Shown here: positions 8,964 to 20,872 of the stretch, piece by piece
Numbering within the stretch: position 1 is the first letter of the stretch
Layout of the letters: each line of letters begins with the position of its first letter
Source of the DNA: Longibacter sp051155795
Lineage (GTDB): Bacteria; Bacteroidota; Rhodothermia; Rhodothermales; Salinibacteraceae
Reading direction: 5' to 3'
Assembly (NCBI RefSeq): GCF_051155795.1
Contig: NZ_DAXETW010000081.1
Coordinates: forward strand, 5,477 to 69,476
DNA length: 64,000 nt
Position numbers and translations under genes: made by a program
Notes under the pieces: model-generated
The model's input: the letters and a program-made list of their open reading frames with translations, nothing else
Told to the model about the DNA's origin: nothing
Databases searched by the model: none

Positions 8964-9055
8964 TGCCACCGGGGCGGATTGTCGTCACTGCCCGGTACCG
9001 CTCCCCCGTCTGGTCGGCGCCGGAAAAAGGCGGGGGTGCCGGACCGATCCTTTCG

Positions 9056-10057
9056 TCAGATGCTCGATCGGAGCGTGAACTGGTGCAGCCCGCCGGTCGT
9101 CGACCAGGAGTTGTACGCGTAATCGACGGACAGGCGGGAGATGTGCAGTCCAAAACCCACGCCGATGCCCGCGAGGTCGAGTCGTTCGGCAACGGCGAGC
9201 TCCGTGGAACGGCGGTGGTTGTAGCCAAGGCGTAGGTCGACGACCTCGCCGAGCGAGAGCTCCGTCCCCAGGACCAGATGCCCGAGCACGTGATCGACCG
9301 TGGAGCCGCCGATCACGCCGGTCCCCCAGCCGGTCAGGTCGTAGGCGGTCAGGACGAAGCGAAAAGGAGCGTGAGCAAGTTTCTTGGATGCCGACACACG
9401 CACGTCGAACGGCAACTGTTCGCTGCCTCCGGCGAACCCGTCCAGCGTCACCCCGGCATGGTGGACGGACGCGCCGATCGTCAGAAGTTGCTCCGGACGG
9501 TGGTAGCGGACGCCGGCGTCCATCGTCAGCGCAGACGCTCGGGCCGTCTCAATGGACGAGTAGATCATGTTCACGTTGGCCCCGAAGCGCCACCGGGACC
9601 GGTAGGCACGCGCGGCGCCGAGCGTCAAGGCGAGATCACCCGCACCGAAGCTGCCCGTGGGTTCGCCCTGCACGTTTCGACCGTCAAAATCATCCCAGGA
9701 CAGAAACCGGATGCCGGCGCCGAGCGTCGTGGACCAGCGATCGACGTGGTGCCCGTAAACGACGGACCCGGCGTCGGCACCGGCGAAGTGGCTGATGTAG
9801 GACGCAGATACCGTACGATGCGAAAGGGAATCGAGGCCGGCCGGATTGTAGAAGAGCACGTTCACGTCGCCCCCTCCGACAGCACCGAATGCTCCGCCAA
9901 GAGCGGCGGCGCGCGCGGATGCTTCCATGCGAAGGAAGGGAAAGCTGGAGAGCTCAGTCGTCGCCTGCCCACGAACGTCCGCGACGCCGACACCGGCCAG
10001 CAACACGATCAGAAGGGCAATTGCGGCAGAACCGAATCGAACGCGGTCGGAGTCCAT
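9056..10057 (-). CDS. porQ: PorV/PorQ-family outer-membrane protein
   Basis: A 333-residue protein with a signal peptide (hydrophobic AAIALLIVLLAGVGVADV) followed by the family entry motif FLRMEASARAAALGGAFGAVGGGDVNVLFYNPAGL. The rest is beta-barrel with alternating hydrophobic/polar strands, ending HQFTLRSSI. The ASARAAALGGAF...NPAG pattern defines the PorV/PorQ/UPF0164 family of type IX secretion, in which PorQ works with PorU, PorV and PorZ at the cell surface. The length and single-barrel form favour PorQ over PorV. No other T9SS gene is in the window. ATG 10057 was chosen because the signal peptide follows at once; 10120 is an upstream alternative. Confidence 0.75.
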   Translation of the reverse strand: MDSDRVRFGSAAIALLIVLLAGVGVADVRGQATTELSSFPFLRMEASARAAALGGAFGAVGGGDVNVLFYNPAGLDSLSHRTVSASYISHFAGADAGSVVYGHHVDRWSTTLGAGIRFLSWDDFDGRNVQGEPTGSFGAGDLALTLGAARAYRSRWRFGANVNMIYSSIETARASALTMDAGVRYHRPEQLLTIGASVHHAGVTLDGFAGGSEQLPFDVRVSASKKLAHAPFRFVLTAYDLTGWGTGVIGGSTVDHVLGHLVLGTELSLGEVVDLRLGYNHRRSTELAVAERLDLAGIGVGFGLHISRLSVDYAYNSWSTTGGLHQFTLRSSI

Positions 10058-10553
10058 TGGATGTTGATGTTTACGGCTCACTGCGGCTCTGCGTCTTTCC
10101 CAGGATGCGAACACCGGCACGACGCATGCCGTCCCGATGACGTGCTATCCAACCCGACATCCCCCGCAGCGGTTCAGCGGAGGCCCGGATCATCCCTCGG
10201 CATGAATCCCGGAAACGCCTGCTGCCGGACCACGACCGGTACAGATGATCCCTCGTCATTGAACTCTGGACGATCCTCCGCCTACGGCATTCGATGAACC
10301 CCTCCAAAGGGAACGGATGAAGATGCATCGCGTGCTACTCACGACGTGGTAAATGGATCGATTGACACCAGTTTCCGGCTGTCTCTATTCCACGACGGCC
10401 TCTGTCACTCCCCGATCCGGTGTCGTTCCCAACAGTGCGACGCTGCGGACCTTCCCCGCGTCACCGCGCCTCGTTCAGAGGCGACCCGCCAGGACCGGGA
10501 GCCCCGAACCGGGCGTTGTTTTTTCTTGCACGTATCTGCTGCCGACTGCACAC

Positions 10554-14072
<3,519 letters not shown>

Positions 14073-14200
14073 CGCCCGGCGTCTCACCCGAAGGCATGCA
14101 CGCTCCGTCGCGCCCGGCCCCCACCCCGTGCTCGATGCCGCCGGTCTCCGGTCCGGGCGGCACGAGCGCGTCTCCTGCCGCTCGCAATTCCCAGTGACAC

Positions 14201-15919
14201 ATGCTTCGTTCGCTGTACGTTCGCGACTACGCCCTGATTGAAGAACTCGACGTCGAGTTCGGAAGCGGTCTGAACATCATTACCGGCGAGACGGGAGCCG
14301 GAAAGTCGATTCTGATCGGCGCACTGAACATGATTCTCGGCGAACGCGCCAACACGGACGTCGTCCGACAGGACGCGAAAAAGGCTATCATCGAGGGCAT
14401 CTTCGACGAGGCCAATACGGAGCGCATCCGGACCCTCCTCGAAGATGCGGAGGTGGACACGGAGCCCCTTCCGCGCATCATTCTCCGCCGCCAGATCACC
14501 GACCGCGGCAGCCGCGGCTTCATCAACGACACCCCGGCAACGCTGGACGTCATCCGGGAGGTCGCGTCGGAGTTGATCGATCTTCACGGTCAGCACGAGC
14601 ACCAGAACCTCCTGCATACGGAAACGCACCGCCGAACGCTCGACAGCTTCGGGGGGCTCTCCGGGCTCACGCAACATTACCGTCGCCAGTACGAGCGCGT
14701 TGCGGACCTGGTTGAAGAACGGGACGAGCTGGCCGCCCGCGAACGGGAGCTTCAGCAACAAAAAGAGCTCTACGAGTTTCAGATCGAAGAGATCGACGAC
14801 GTCCACCCGCAGGAGGGCGAAGAAGAGGAGCTCCACGCCGAGCGTCGCGTGCTGGAAAATGCGGAGAAGCTGTACGCGTCGACTTCTGGCCTCTACGAGA
14901 TGCTGTACGAGAGCGAGGACGCCGTCCACGACCAGCTCGTCGTCGCCCGCAACGAACTACAGGACCTCGCGCGGATCGACGACGCCTTCGAGGAACAGCT
15001 CAAAGAGATCAAGTCGGCCCAGATCATCGTCAGCGAGCTGGCCAGCTTCCTGCAGGACTACAACGCCCACATCGAGTTCGACCCGGAGCGCCTGGCGGAC
15101 ATCCGGGACCGCATGTCGGAGCTCGAACGGCTGAAACGGAAATACGGCGGATCGCTCGAAGCCGTCCTTGAGCACCGGCGCGAGATCGGGGAGCAGTACG
15201 AGCTGGCGGAAGACTTCGAGGGCAACCTCGAACGCCTCGAGAACGACATCGAAGACGCGCAGGCCCGGCTATCCGACGCCGCCCACCGCCTGTCAGCAAA
15301 ACGCCGGGAGGTCGCCGACCGGATCGAAGAGGCGATCGTCCGCGAACTCGCTGATCTTGGCATGCCGGACAGCCAGTTCGAGGTCCGCTTCGAGCAGGAC
15401 GAGGATCCCGACGGCTGGATTAACGGAACCGACAACGACACGCACTACCGGGCATACGCCCACGGGATGGACCACATCGAGTTCTTCATCTCCACGAATG
15501 TGGGGGTCGACCCGATGCCCCTCGCCGACGTCGCTTCCGGCGGCGAGATCAGCCGTATTATGCTCGCTCTGAAGCAGATTCTGGCCAAGAGCGAGCGGCT
15601 CCCGATCCTCGTGTTCGACGAGATCGACACCGGCATCTCCGGGGACATGGCCCGGAAGGTCGGCGACAGCATGCACGACCTCGCCCGCTATCACCAGATC
15701 ATCGTCATCACGCACCTGCCCCAGATCGCCGCGCTCGGTGATGTGCATTTCAAGGTGGAGAAACGGGTGGAATCGCAGCAGACGAAGACCATCATCCGGC
15801 GCCTCGACGAAGACGAGCAGGCTGCTCAGGTTGCCACGCTCATCAGCGGTGCCGACATCACGGATGCCGCGCTCGAAAACGCACGCGAGCTAATGGCCGC
15901 CGGGAAGCGGGAGGAGTGA
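14201..15919 (+). CDS. recN: DNA repair protein RecN
   Basis: A 572-residue SMC-like ATPase of recombinational repair, acting early at double-strand breaks. The N-terminal head has the RecN-typical MLRSLYVRDYALIEEL start and Walker A GETGAGKS. Two coiled-coil arms span about residues 150-370 and are very rich in E, R and Q. The C-terminal head holds the signature ASGGEISRIMLALK, Walker B LPILVFDEIDTGISG and the switch histidine in VITHLPQIAA. It lies 128 bp after secA on the same strand; the gap has no clear terminator, so read-through from secA is possible. The start is the ATG at 14201. Confidence 0.96.
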   Translation: MLRSLYVRDYALIEELDVEFGSGLNIITGETGAGKSILIGALNMILGERANTDVVRQDAKKAIIEGIFDEANTERIRTLLEDAEVDTEPLPRIILRRQITDRGSRGFINDTPATLDVIREVASELIDLHGQHEHQNLLHTETHRRTLDSFGGLSGLTQHYRRQYERVADLVEERDELAARERELQQQKELYEFQIEEIDDVHPQEGEEEELHAERRVLENAEKLYASTSGLYEMLYESEDAVHDQLVVARNELQDLARIDDAFEEQLKEIKSAQIIVSELASFLQDYNAHIEFDPERLADIRDRMSELERLKRKYGGSLEAVLEHRREIGEQYELAEDFEGNLERLENDIEDAQARLSDAAHRLSAKRREVADRIEEAIVRELADLGMPDSQFEVRFEQDEDPDGWINGTDNDTHYRAYAHGMDHIEFFISTNVGVDPMPLADVASGGEISRIMLALKQILAKSERLPILVFDEIDTGISGDMARKVGDSMHDLARYHQIIVITHLPQIAALGDVHFKVEKRVESQQTKTIIRRLDEDEQAAQVATLISGADITDAALENARELMAAGKREE

Positions 15920-15976
15920 GACGTATCGGGTTGCGCCCGATCGGGCGTCCCAGCAACCCGCCCCTCCTCCGCCCGA

Positions 15977-16714
15977 TCAGTAAATCTCGCGAACGATCGA
16001 TAGCCGCGTCGAGAACACCTGCGCGCTATTGCCGCGGATCCACTGGTAGCGATGCGCAATCCCCAGTCGAACGGCCACGCGGTCGATCAACCGAGCCTGC
16101 ACGCCGACCTCCGCCTCCGTCGTACCGCCCAAGAGCGTACCTGCGTCCTGCACCGGAAGAATCTCCTCCGCGGAGTAGTCCCGCGGCAGGTTCTGATCGC
16201 TCTCATACAGGATGTCGCCGGAGCGATTCAACTGGGTTAGTCCCACACCTGCTAAAATGTCCGCGTACGGGGACACACGAGACGTCGGGTAGGGCACCAT
16301 TCCGATGCCAAAGGTGAAGTCCAACGTCGTCAAATCCGAGAAAGCCAGGGTGTTGGATTGAATGCAATCGCTTGAACAGGTCACGAGTGCATCCACAATG
16401 GATTCCGTCTGCACCGTAAAGCGACCGTATCGAAAAGACGATGCAAAGGCCAACCACGGTCGATCCAGTGTGCGCTGCCAGGAGAATCCCACGGCAAAGC
16501 CGCCCGGTTCGATAAACGAAGAGGGCTTTCGAGACGACAGTGGCCAGCTGAAGAGGTCTGGCTCCTTAAAGAGGTTGGTGTAGGATGCCGTCACCTCCAA
16601 CCGGTGCTCGGGCTGCGCCGAGGCGGAGGGGGCTACAGCCGTCATGCATCCAGCGATGAGGCAGAGCACGGCGACGACTCGAAGGGCGAAGCGAAGGGGG
16701 CGGTACGACCACAT
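15977..16714 (-). CDS. Uncharacterised outer-membrane beta-barrel protein
   Basis: A 245-residue protein with a clear signal peptide (FALRVVAVLCLIAGCMTAVAP, then ASAQ as probable cleavage site). The mature part has many alternating strands with terminal aromatics, such as FAVGFSWQRT and TLDFTFGIGMV, ending FSTRLSIVREIY, as expected for an 8-10-stranded barrel. The Cys in the signal is not in a convincing lipobox, because AGCM is followed by TAVAP rather than an acceptor +2 context. I recognise no specific family. ATG 16714 places the signal peptide at the start; the open frame extends upstream to 16834 without conserved sequence. It is convergent with recN and divergent from the phosphohexomutase gene. 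Confidence 0.65.
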   Translation of the reverse strand: MWSYRPLRFALRVVAVLCLIAGCMTAVAPSASAQPEHRLEVTASYTNLFKEPDLFSWPLSSRKPSSFIEPGGFAVGFSWQRTLDRPWLAFASSFRYGRFTVQTESIVDALVTCSSDCIQSNTLAFSDLTTLDFTFGIGMVPYPTSRVSPYADILAGVGLTQLNRSGDILYESDQNLPRDYSAEEILPVQDAGTLLGGTTEAEVGVQARLIDRVAVRLGIAHRYQWIRGNSAQVFSTRLSIVREIY

Positions 16715-17105
16715 AGAGGGGATATCGTCGGGGGATCGGGGACACGGAACGGCGGTTGGCGGCGATCTTTCGTCGCTCGGCCGCACAGGATATCGGCGGG
16801 CGGTTCGCAATGCGGATGTGTCGCACGGCGCCAATCGATTGGTCCAAGCTGAATACCATCGTCTCTTCTGCCATTTTCAGCAGCAAAAGATAACATCAAG
16901 AAGGATACGATGTCTGGGAAACTCTTAGGGCTGCGTGGAATGCCTTTTCTGTTAAATGACCCCTGTTCAGGTTTCTGTGCGATTCCAATCGCACGTTGAC
17001 TGCTGCTCACAGTCACAAGAATTTGGATGGCGATTTTGCAGGTGCATGGCTTTCTTATCCGATCAGAGTCCGCTTGCCCCTTCTGCTTCGATGTCTCTCC
17101 TTCCC
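16715..17105. other. 391-bp divergent intergenic region, locally AT-rich
   Basis: No gene is supported. From about 16850 to 17050 the composition is clearly richer in A/T than its surroundings, as expected for two divergent promoters. A perfect 8+2+8 palindrome lies at 16977-16994, and TTGACT follows at 16995. An alternative start of the downstream gene (ATG 17091) falls in this region. Confidence 0.6.
16977..16994. promoter_or_regulatory. Perfect palindrome GTGCGATT-CC-AATCGCAC, candidate operator
   Basis: Both 8-base arms match exactly around a 2-base centre. It is in the AT-rich divergent spacer, about 110 bp before the phosphohexomutase start and directly upstream of a TTGACT hexamer. 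This size and symmetry fit a dimeric helix-turn-helix repressor site, but the regulator is unknown. Confidence 0.45.
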
Positions 17106-18530
17106 ATGGCCGATTCGCCCATTAAATTCGGAACCGACGGCTGGCGCGCCGTGATCGCCCGCGACTACACATTTGCCAATCTGGAACGCGTCGCTCGGGC
17201 GACCGCCGCATGGCTGCACGACGCATACGGCGACACGCCGCGCATCGTCATCGGGCATGACACCCGGTTCCTGGGCCGCGAGTTCGCGACCTTTACCGCC
17301 CGGGTGCTGGCGGACGCCGGCGTCCACACGACGCTGACGACCTCGTTTCTGTCCACGCCGGCGATCAGCTGGGCCACGCAGGCGATGGGATGCGATGCCG
17401 GGATCGTCATTACCGCGAGCCACAATCCGCCCGAGTACAACGGCTACAAGATCAAAGCGCACTTCGGGGGACCGGCAACCCCCGATATGATTTCCGCTGT
17501 GGAAGCACAGATTCCGTCGGTCGACGTGTCGGGAGATGAGCCGCCAACCGCCGAAGCGCTGATTGAGGGCGGCATGTTGGATGTGAAAGACGTTCAGACC
17601 CAGTATCTTGGCGCGATGCGCGAGATACTCGACATCGAGGCCATCGCCGGATCGGACCTGACCGTCGTTCACGACGCCATGTTCGGTGCCGGGCAAGGCG
17701 TGGTCACCTCGCTTCTGGGTACTGCACGCGTCGTCGAGCTACACCACGACCTGAATCCCGGCTTCCACGGGACGCCGCCCGAGCCGATCGATCGCAATCT
17801 CAGCAAGCTCCGATCCGTGGTCGCCGAGCCGGGACACGACGTCGGCATTGCGAACGACGGAGACGCCGATCGGATCGGCATGGTGGACGAAAACGGAGAC
17901 TTCGTCGACTCTCACCGCCTTCTCGCCCTCCTGGTAAAATACCTTCACGAGGAACGCGGCCTCTCTGGCTCGATCGTCAAAACGTTCTCCACGACGCACA
18001 TGCTCGACAAGATGGCCGAAGCCTACGGCTTTGACATCGAGACGGTCCCCATCGGGTTCAAGCACATCGCGCCCAAGATCGCCACGGGGGATGTCCTCGT
18101 CGGCGGGGAAGAGTCGGGCGGGATCGCCGCTAAGGGCCATATCCCGGAGCGGGACGGCATCTACATCGGCCTCCTTATCGTGGAGATGATGGTGAAGCGA
18201 GACATGCCGCTTTCGGCCCTCGTCGACGAACTACTCGACCAGTTCGGCCCTCACCATTGCTACCGCGAGGACATTCACATCTCTGATGCCCAGAAACAGT
18301 CGGCGCTGAAGCGACTCTCGAAGGAAGGCGGCCTGGACACGGTCAACGGGCACGACGTGGTCGAACTCGACACGCTCGACGGCTACAAGCACCTCACGAA
18401 GGAGAACGGCTGGCTCCTCGTCCGCCCCTCCGGCACGGAGCCGGTTCTCCGCGTTTACTCCGAAGCCGACACGCCGGAAGCGGCGCGAGCACTAGTTCAC
18501 GACGCCCGGGCTCAGCTGGATGTCGGATGA
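17106..18530 (+). CDS. Phosphoglucomutase/phosphomannomutase family protein
   Basis: A 474-residue alpha-D-phosphohexomutase that interconverts hexose 1- and 6-phosphates for glycan and nucleotide-sugar synthesis. All four family signatures are present: the phosphoserine loop VITASHNPPEYNGYK at about residues 99-113, the Mg-binding loop NDGDADRIG, the sugar-specificity loop GGEESGGI and the phosphate-binding RPSGTEPVLRVYSEA near the C-terminus. GEESGG leaves both glucose and mannose specificity possible. ATG 17106 (MADSPIKFGTDGWRA) fits the family N-terminus; ATG 17091 and 17046 are in frame upstream. A palindromic candidate operator lies upstream. Confidence 0.9.
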   Translation: MADSPIKFGTDGWRAVIARDYTFANLERVARATAAWLHDAYGDTPRIVIGHDTRFLGREFATFTARVLADAGVHTTLTTSFLSTPAISWATQAMGCDAGIVITASHNPPEYNGYKIKAHFGGPATPDMISAVEAQIPSVDVSGDEPPTAEALIEGGMLDVKDVQTQYLGAMREILDIEAIAGSDLTVVHDAMFGAGQGVVTSLLGTARVVELHHDLNPGFHGTPPEPIDRNLSKLRSVVAEPGHDVGIANDGDADRIGMVDENGDFVDSHRLLALLVKYLHEERGLSGSIVKTFSTTHMLDKMAEAYGFDIETVPIGFKHIAPKIATGDVLVGGEESGGIAAKGHIPERDGIYIGLLIVEMMVKRDMPLSALVDELLDQFGPHHCYREDIHISDAQKQSALKRLSKEGGLDTVNGHDVVELDTLDGYKHLTKENGWLLVRPSGTEPVLRVYSEADTPEAARALVHDARAQLDVG

Positions 18531-18830
18531 CCCGATTGCGAATCGGGAATGACGAATGTGTCCGCGAGCCTACCATCACTCTCGTCAATCACCCTTCGTT
18601 TTCGCCTCGGTCCGCATGCGACGCCACAGGCGTGTCCGCCGATGATCTCCCGCACGGATTGGTCGCCGGGGTTGGGCGCGAGGAGCAGGGCGGGGGCCGA
18701 GGCTGGGGAAGATAAACGGCTCGCCGGTCTCCAGCCCTGCGAACATCGAACGGGGACACATCAGAAACGGGCCTGAAGGGTAAGAGGCACGGATCGTCTC
18801 CGCGCGAGAGCAGACGGATGCGGATGGGTG
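18531..18830. other. 300-bp spacer between convergent genes
   Basis: It starts with a short GAAT/GGGAAT heptamer tract at 18534-18558. No supported gene, hairpin with a U-tract or other structured element was seen in the rest. Confidence 0.5.
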
Positions 18831-19322
18831 CTACCGCTGGTCCGTGTCCTCGAATTGAGCCCCGAGATCGGCGCAGAGTGCCTCCAGATGCTCTTGATCC
18901 GTCTCGTCGAAGGCAGCCAGGTCGTCGGAGTCGACATCGAGAACCGCCAACAGGGTACCGTCCGGCGTGAGGACGGGGACCACGACCTCCGACCGGGTGC
19001 TCGACGAGCACGCGATATGGTCGGGGAACGCTTCCACGTCGGGGACGAGCTGTGTTTCTTCGGTTCGTGCCGCCGCCCCGCAAACGCCGCGATCGAAGGG
19101 GATCCGGAGACAGCCGTGCCCGCCCTGGTACGGACCGACGATCAGCAGGTCGTCAGACACGGCCCGATAAAACCCCGTCCAGTGATAGTTGTCGAAGGTG
19201 TGGTGCAACTCGCAGGCGACCGTCGCCATCGCAGCCGTCCAGTCCGTTGCGCCGTCGAGCAGTGCCGCGATGCGACGGCGAACGTCCTCGTATGCTTCGT
19301 CTTTCGTCGTAGTCGTCTCCAT
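18831..19322 (-). CDS. msrC: Free methionine-(R)-sulfoxide reductase (GAF domain)
   Basis: A 163-residue single GAF-domain protein of the fRMsr type, which reduces free L-methionine-(R)-sulfoxide at the expense of thioredoxin. The aromatic pocket segment NYHWTGFYRA is present. All three cysteines of the catalytic relay are at the expected places: HGCLRIP, RGVCGAA and HIACSSSTRSEVVVP. The family's VPDVEAFPDHIAC stretch is intact. It lies at the downstream end of a minus-strand run that includes ferredoxin, photolyase and flavoenzyme genes, which would fit an oxidative-stress context. About 320 bp with tandem repeats separate it from the ferredoxin gene, so it may be transcribed separately. Confidence 0.88.
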   Translation of the reverse strand: METTTTKDEAYEDVRRRIAALLDGATDWTAAMATVACELHHTFDNYHWTGFYRAVSDDLLIVGPYQGGHGCLRIPFDRGVCGAAARTEETQLVPDVEAFPDHIACSSSTRSEVVVPVLTPDGTLLAVLDVDSDDLAAFDETDQEHLEALCADLGAQFEDTDQR

Positions 19323-19639
19323 TGGCGGGGGTTTTGGTATTCAGATGTTTGGGTGCTCAGGTGTTTGGGTAACCGTCTGACCCGGTTTATTGTGGGTTAT
19401 TTGTCGTTTGTCGGATGGATCCTCCGGGAATGTATCCCGGATCAGCGTCCGACGGGACGGGCCCTACGGGCCCACGAGGCTATCCTCGATCTACAATTCC
19501 CGCCCCCACCGCACGAACGCTCCAACGATCCAACGAGCCAACGATCCAACGATCCAACGGCGCAACGCAGCGGACAGAATGACGGTCCCGAACCCGCATC
19601 GCCGAGAATCGTCCACCCATGCCCCTCATCCCCCAGACC
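19323..19639. other. 317-bp spacer with GTGTTTGGGT and CCAACGAT repeats
   Basis: After the msrC start the spacer holds a short TTCAGATGTTTGGGTGCTCAGGTGTTTGGG-like duplication (19343-19371) and then the CCAACGAT octamer array. No gene or terminator with a U-tract was seen. Confidence 0.5.
19514..19568 (-). repeat. Octamer tandem repeat CCAACGAT (reverse complement of GTTGGATC family)
   Basis: Units run CGAACGCT, CCAACGAT, CCAACGAG, CCAACGAT, CCAACGAT, CCAACGGC. Read on the minus strand this is the GTTGNNNC family seen near 34156, 37884 and 61407. Confidence 0.75.
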
Positions 19640-20032
19640 TCACGCCCGCTTCCCCCAGACGCGCTTGTCCGGGAGAAGGCGGACGGTGAGGTCACGATCC
19701 ACAGTGATCTGGCAGGAGAGACGAGGATAGCCGAAACGGGCGGCAGCGCGGTCGTGCCAGTGCTCGGGGTCAGGGGTGTCGCCCTCCAGCCGGACGCCGC
19801 ACGTCGCGCAGAGGCCGCGTCCGCCGCAGTTCACCGACTCGGTCAGTCGAACGTAGGGCGACAGATCGTTCCGAAGCAACAGCACCCGGAGATTCGCTCC
19901 GGTGCGACACGTGAGAACGTGCCACTCGGTGCCGTCGTGAACACGAACCGAATGACGGGTCTCGCCCGCCGACTCAGGGTGTTCGTGCGATGGTTCGTCC
20001 GGATCGCCGTGCTTCCCGGTCATAGCGATCAT
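19640..20032 (-). CDS. 2Fe-2S plant-type ferredoxin
   Basis: A 130-residue electron carrier. The cluster ligands are visible in SVNCGGRGLCATCGVRLEG, a CxxxxCxxC pattern, with the fourth Cys in YPRLSCQI. About 25 acidic/His-rich residues precede the domain. The start ATG at 20032 overlaps the stop of the DUF427 gene as ATGA, so the two are probably translationally coupled. The ATG at 20023 is an alternative. The electron partner is not shown; the nearest redox enzyme on the same strand is the FAD-dependent oxidoreductase at 20873. Confidence 0.85.
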   Translation of the reverse strand: MIAMTGKHGDPDEPSHEHPESAGETRHSVRVHDGTEWHVLTCRTGANLRVLLLRNDLSPYVRLTESVNCGGRGLCATCGVRLEGDTPDPEHWHDRAAARFGYPRLSCQITVDRDLTVRLLPDKRVWGKRA

Positions 20033-20310
20033 TCCGTGACGGTCACCCCGCTCCAGAATGCAACGTGACCCTGGATCTCGGAGGCCGCCTCCTTCGGGTT
20101 GGGGTAGTACCACGCGGCGTTCTCATTCGTCTCTCCATCGACGACGACGTTGTAGTAGTTCGCCAGCCCTTTCCACGGACAGGTCGACGTATGATCGCTC
20201 GCCTCGACCAGGTCGCGGTTGACTGCGTCCGAGGGGAAATAGTGATTGCCTTCCACCACGACGGTGTCGTCGCTTTCCGCGATGACGGTGTTTTTCCAGA
20301 TGGCTTTCAT
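20029..20310 (-). CDS. DUF427 domain protein
   Basis: A 93-residue single-domain protein that matches DUF427 (PF04248). Typical features are the start MKAIWKNTVIAESDDTVVVEGNHYFP, the central STCPWKGLANYYNV with a conserved Cys-Pro-Trp-Lys, and the end WYYPNPKEAASEIQGHVAFW. Structures of this family show a small tetramer-forming beta-tent fold, but no function is established. It overlaps the ferredoxin gene by 4 bp, which suggests related use. The start is the ATG at 20310. Confidence 0.88.
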   Translation of the reverse strand: MKAIWKNTVIAESDDTVVVEGNHYFPSDAVNRDLVEASDHTSTCPWKGLANYYNVVVDGETNENAAWYYPNPKEAASEIQGHVAFWSGVTVTE

Positions 20311-20395
20311 AACAGATCGGGGTGTTTGAGTGAATCGATGGTTCGTGCCAGCGGCCCGCCGGGATGTGGCGTGATCGGGATCTGGCGCGATCGGT

Positions 20396-20857
20396 CTATC
20401 CCTTCAGTACGAGGGTCAGCATCCACAGAACGAGGCCCGACCGCAGCGCCCAGGCAACGGTTCGAAGCCAGTTCGTGCGGACCAGGAGGCGGTGCAGTCT
20501 CGCGTCGAATCCCTGCGTCAGGCGTGCGTGCAGGGGCGCCTGCAGGAGGCCGGTGGAGAGCCAGATGAGTGCCACGAGCCCGAGCCCCGTCCATGCCATC
20601 CATAACGGGATTCCGGCGATCGGGTGCCACACGAGCCAGGCAGCGGTGACGAGTTCGACGCCCATCGCAGGCAGAACGATCCACGTGATCCGGGCCATGT
20701 GGCGCGACTGGTACGCGTCGTACGTGTCGGTACCGACCTGCGCAAACAGGGGATAATGCACGACCTGGACGACGAGAATGACGCCGAACATGGTAAGCGT
20801 CGAGGCGAGGTGAGCCAGGAGGAGGCCGATTGAAGGATGCGGGAGCGGCGTGGTCAC
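20396..20857 (-). CDS. Small four-helix integral membrane protein
   Basis: 153 residues with four predicted transmembrane helices: IGLLLAHLASTLTMFGVILVV, the VLPAMGVELVTAAWLVW segment, PLWMAWTGLGLVALIWL and WALRSGLVLWMLTLVL. The pattern VQVVHYPLFAQVGTDTY...HMARI...VLPAMGVE looks like a conserved family of unknown function that I have seen near photolyase and flavoenzyme genes, but I cannot name it. The start is GTG at 20857, 15 bp after the stop of the FAD enzyme on the same strand, so it is very likely in that operon. Confidence 0.7.
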   Translation of the reverse strand: MTTPLPHPSIGLLLAHLASTLTMFGVILVVQVVHYPLFAQVGTDTYDAYQSRHMARITWIVLPAMGVELVTAAWLVWHPIAGIPLWMAWTGLGLVALIWLSTGLLQAPLHARLTQGFDARLHRLLVRTNWLRTVAWALRSGLVLWMLTLVLKG

Positions 20858-20872
20858 AGCGAGTTGGCTCGG

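Noticed and set aside
10353..10553. 67-codon N-terminal extension of SecA
   Set aside because: SecA homologues start at the MLNWLKDLFG-type sequence; the extension is Ser/Pro/Arg-rich and looks like untranslated leader.
15925..15965. GGGTTGC...GCAACCC hairpin after recN as a terminator
   Set aside because: The stem pairs well but no U-tract follows on either strand.
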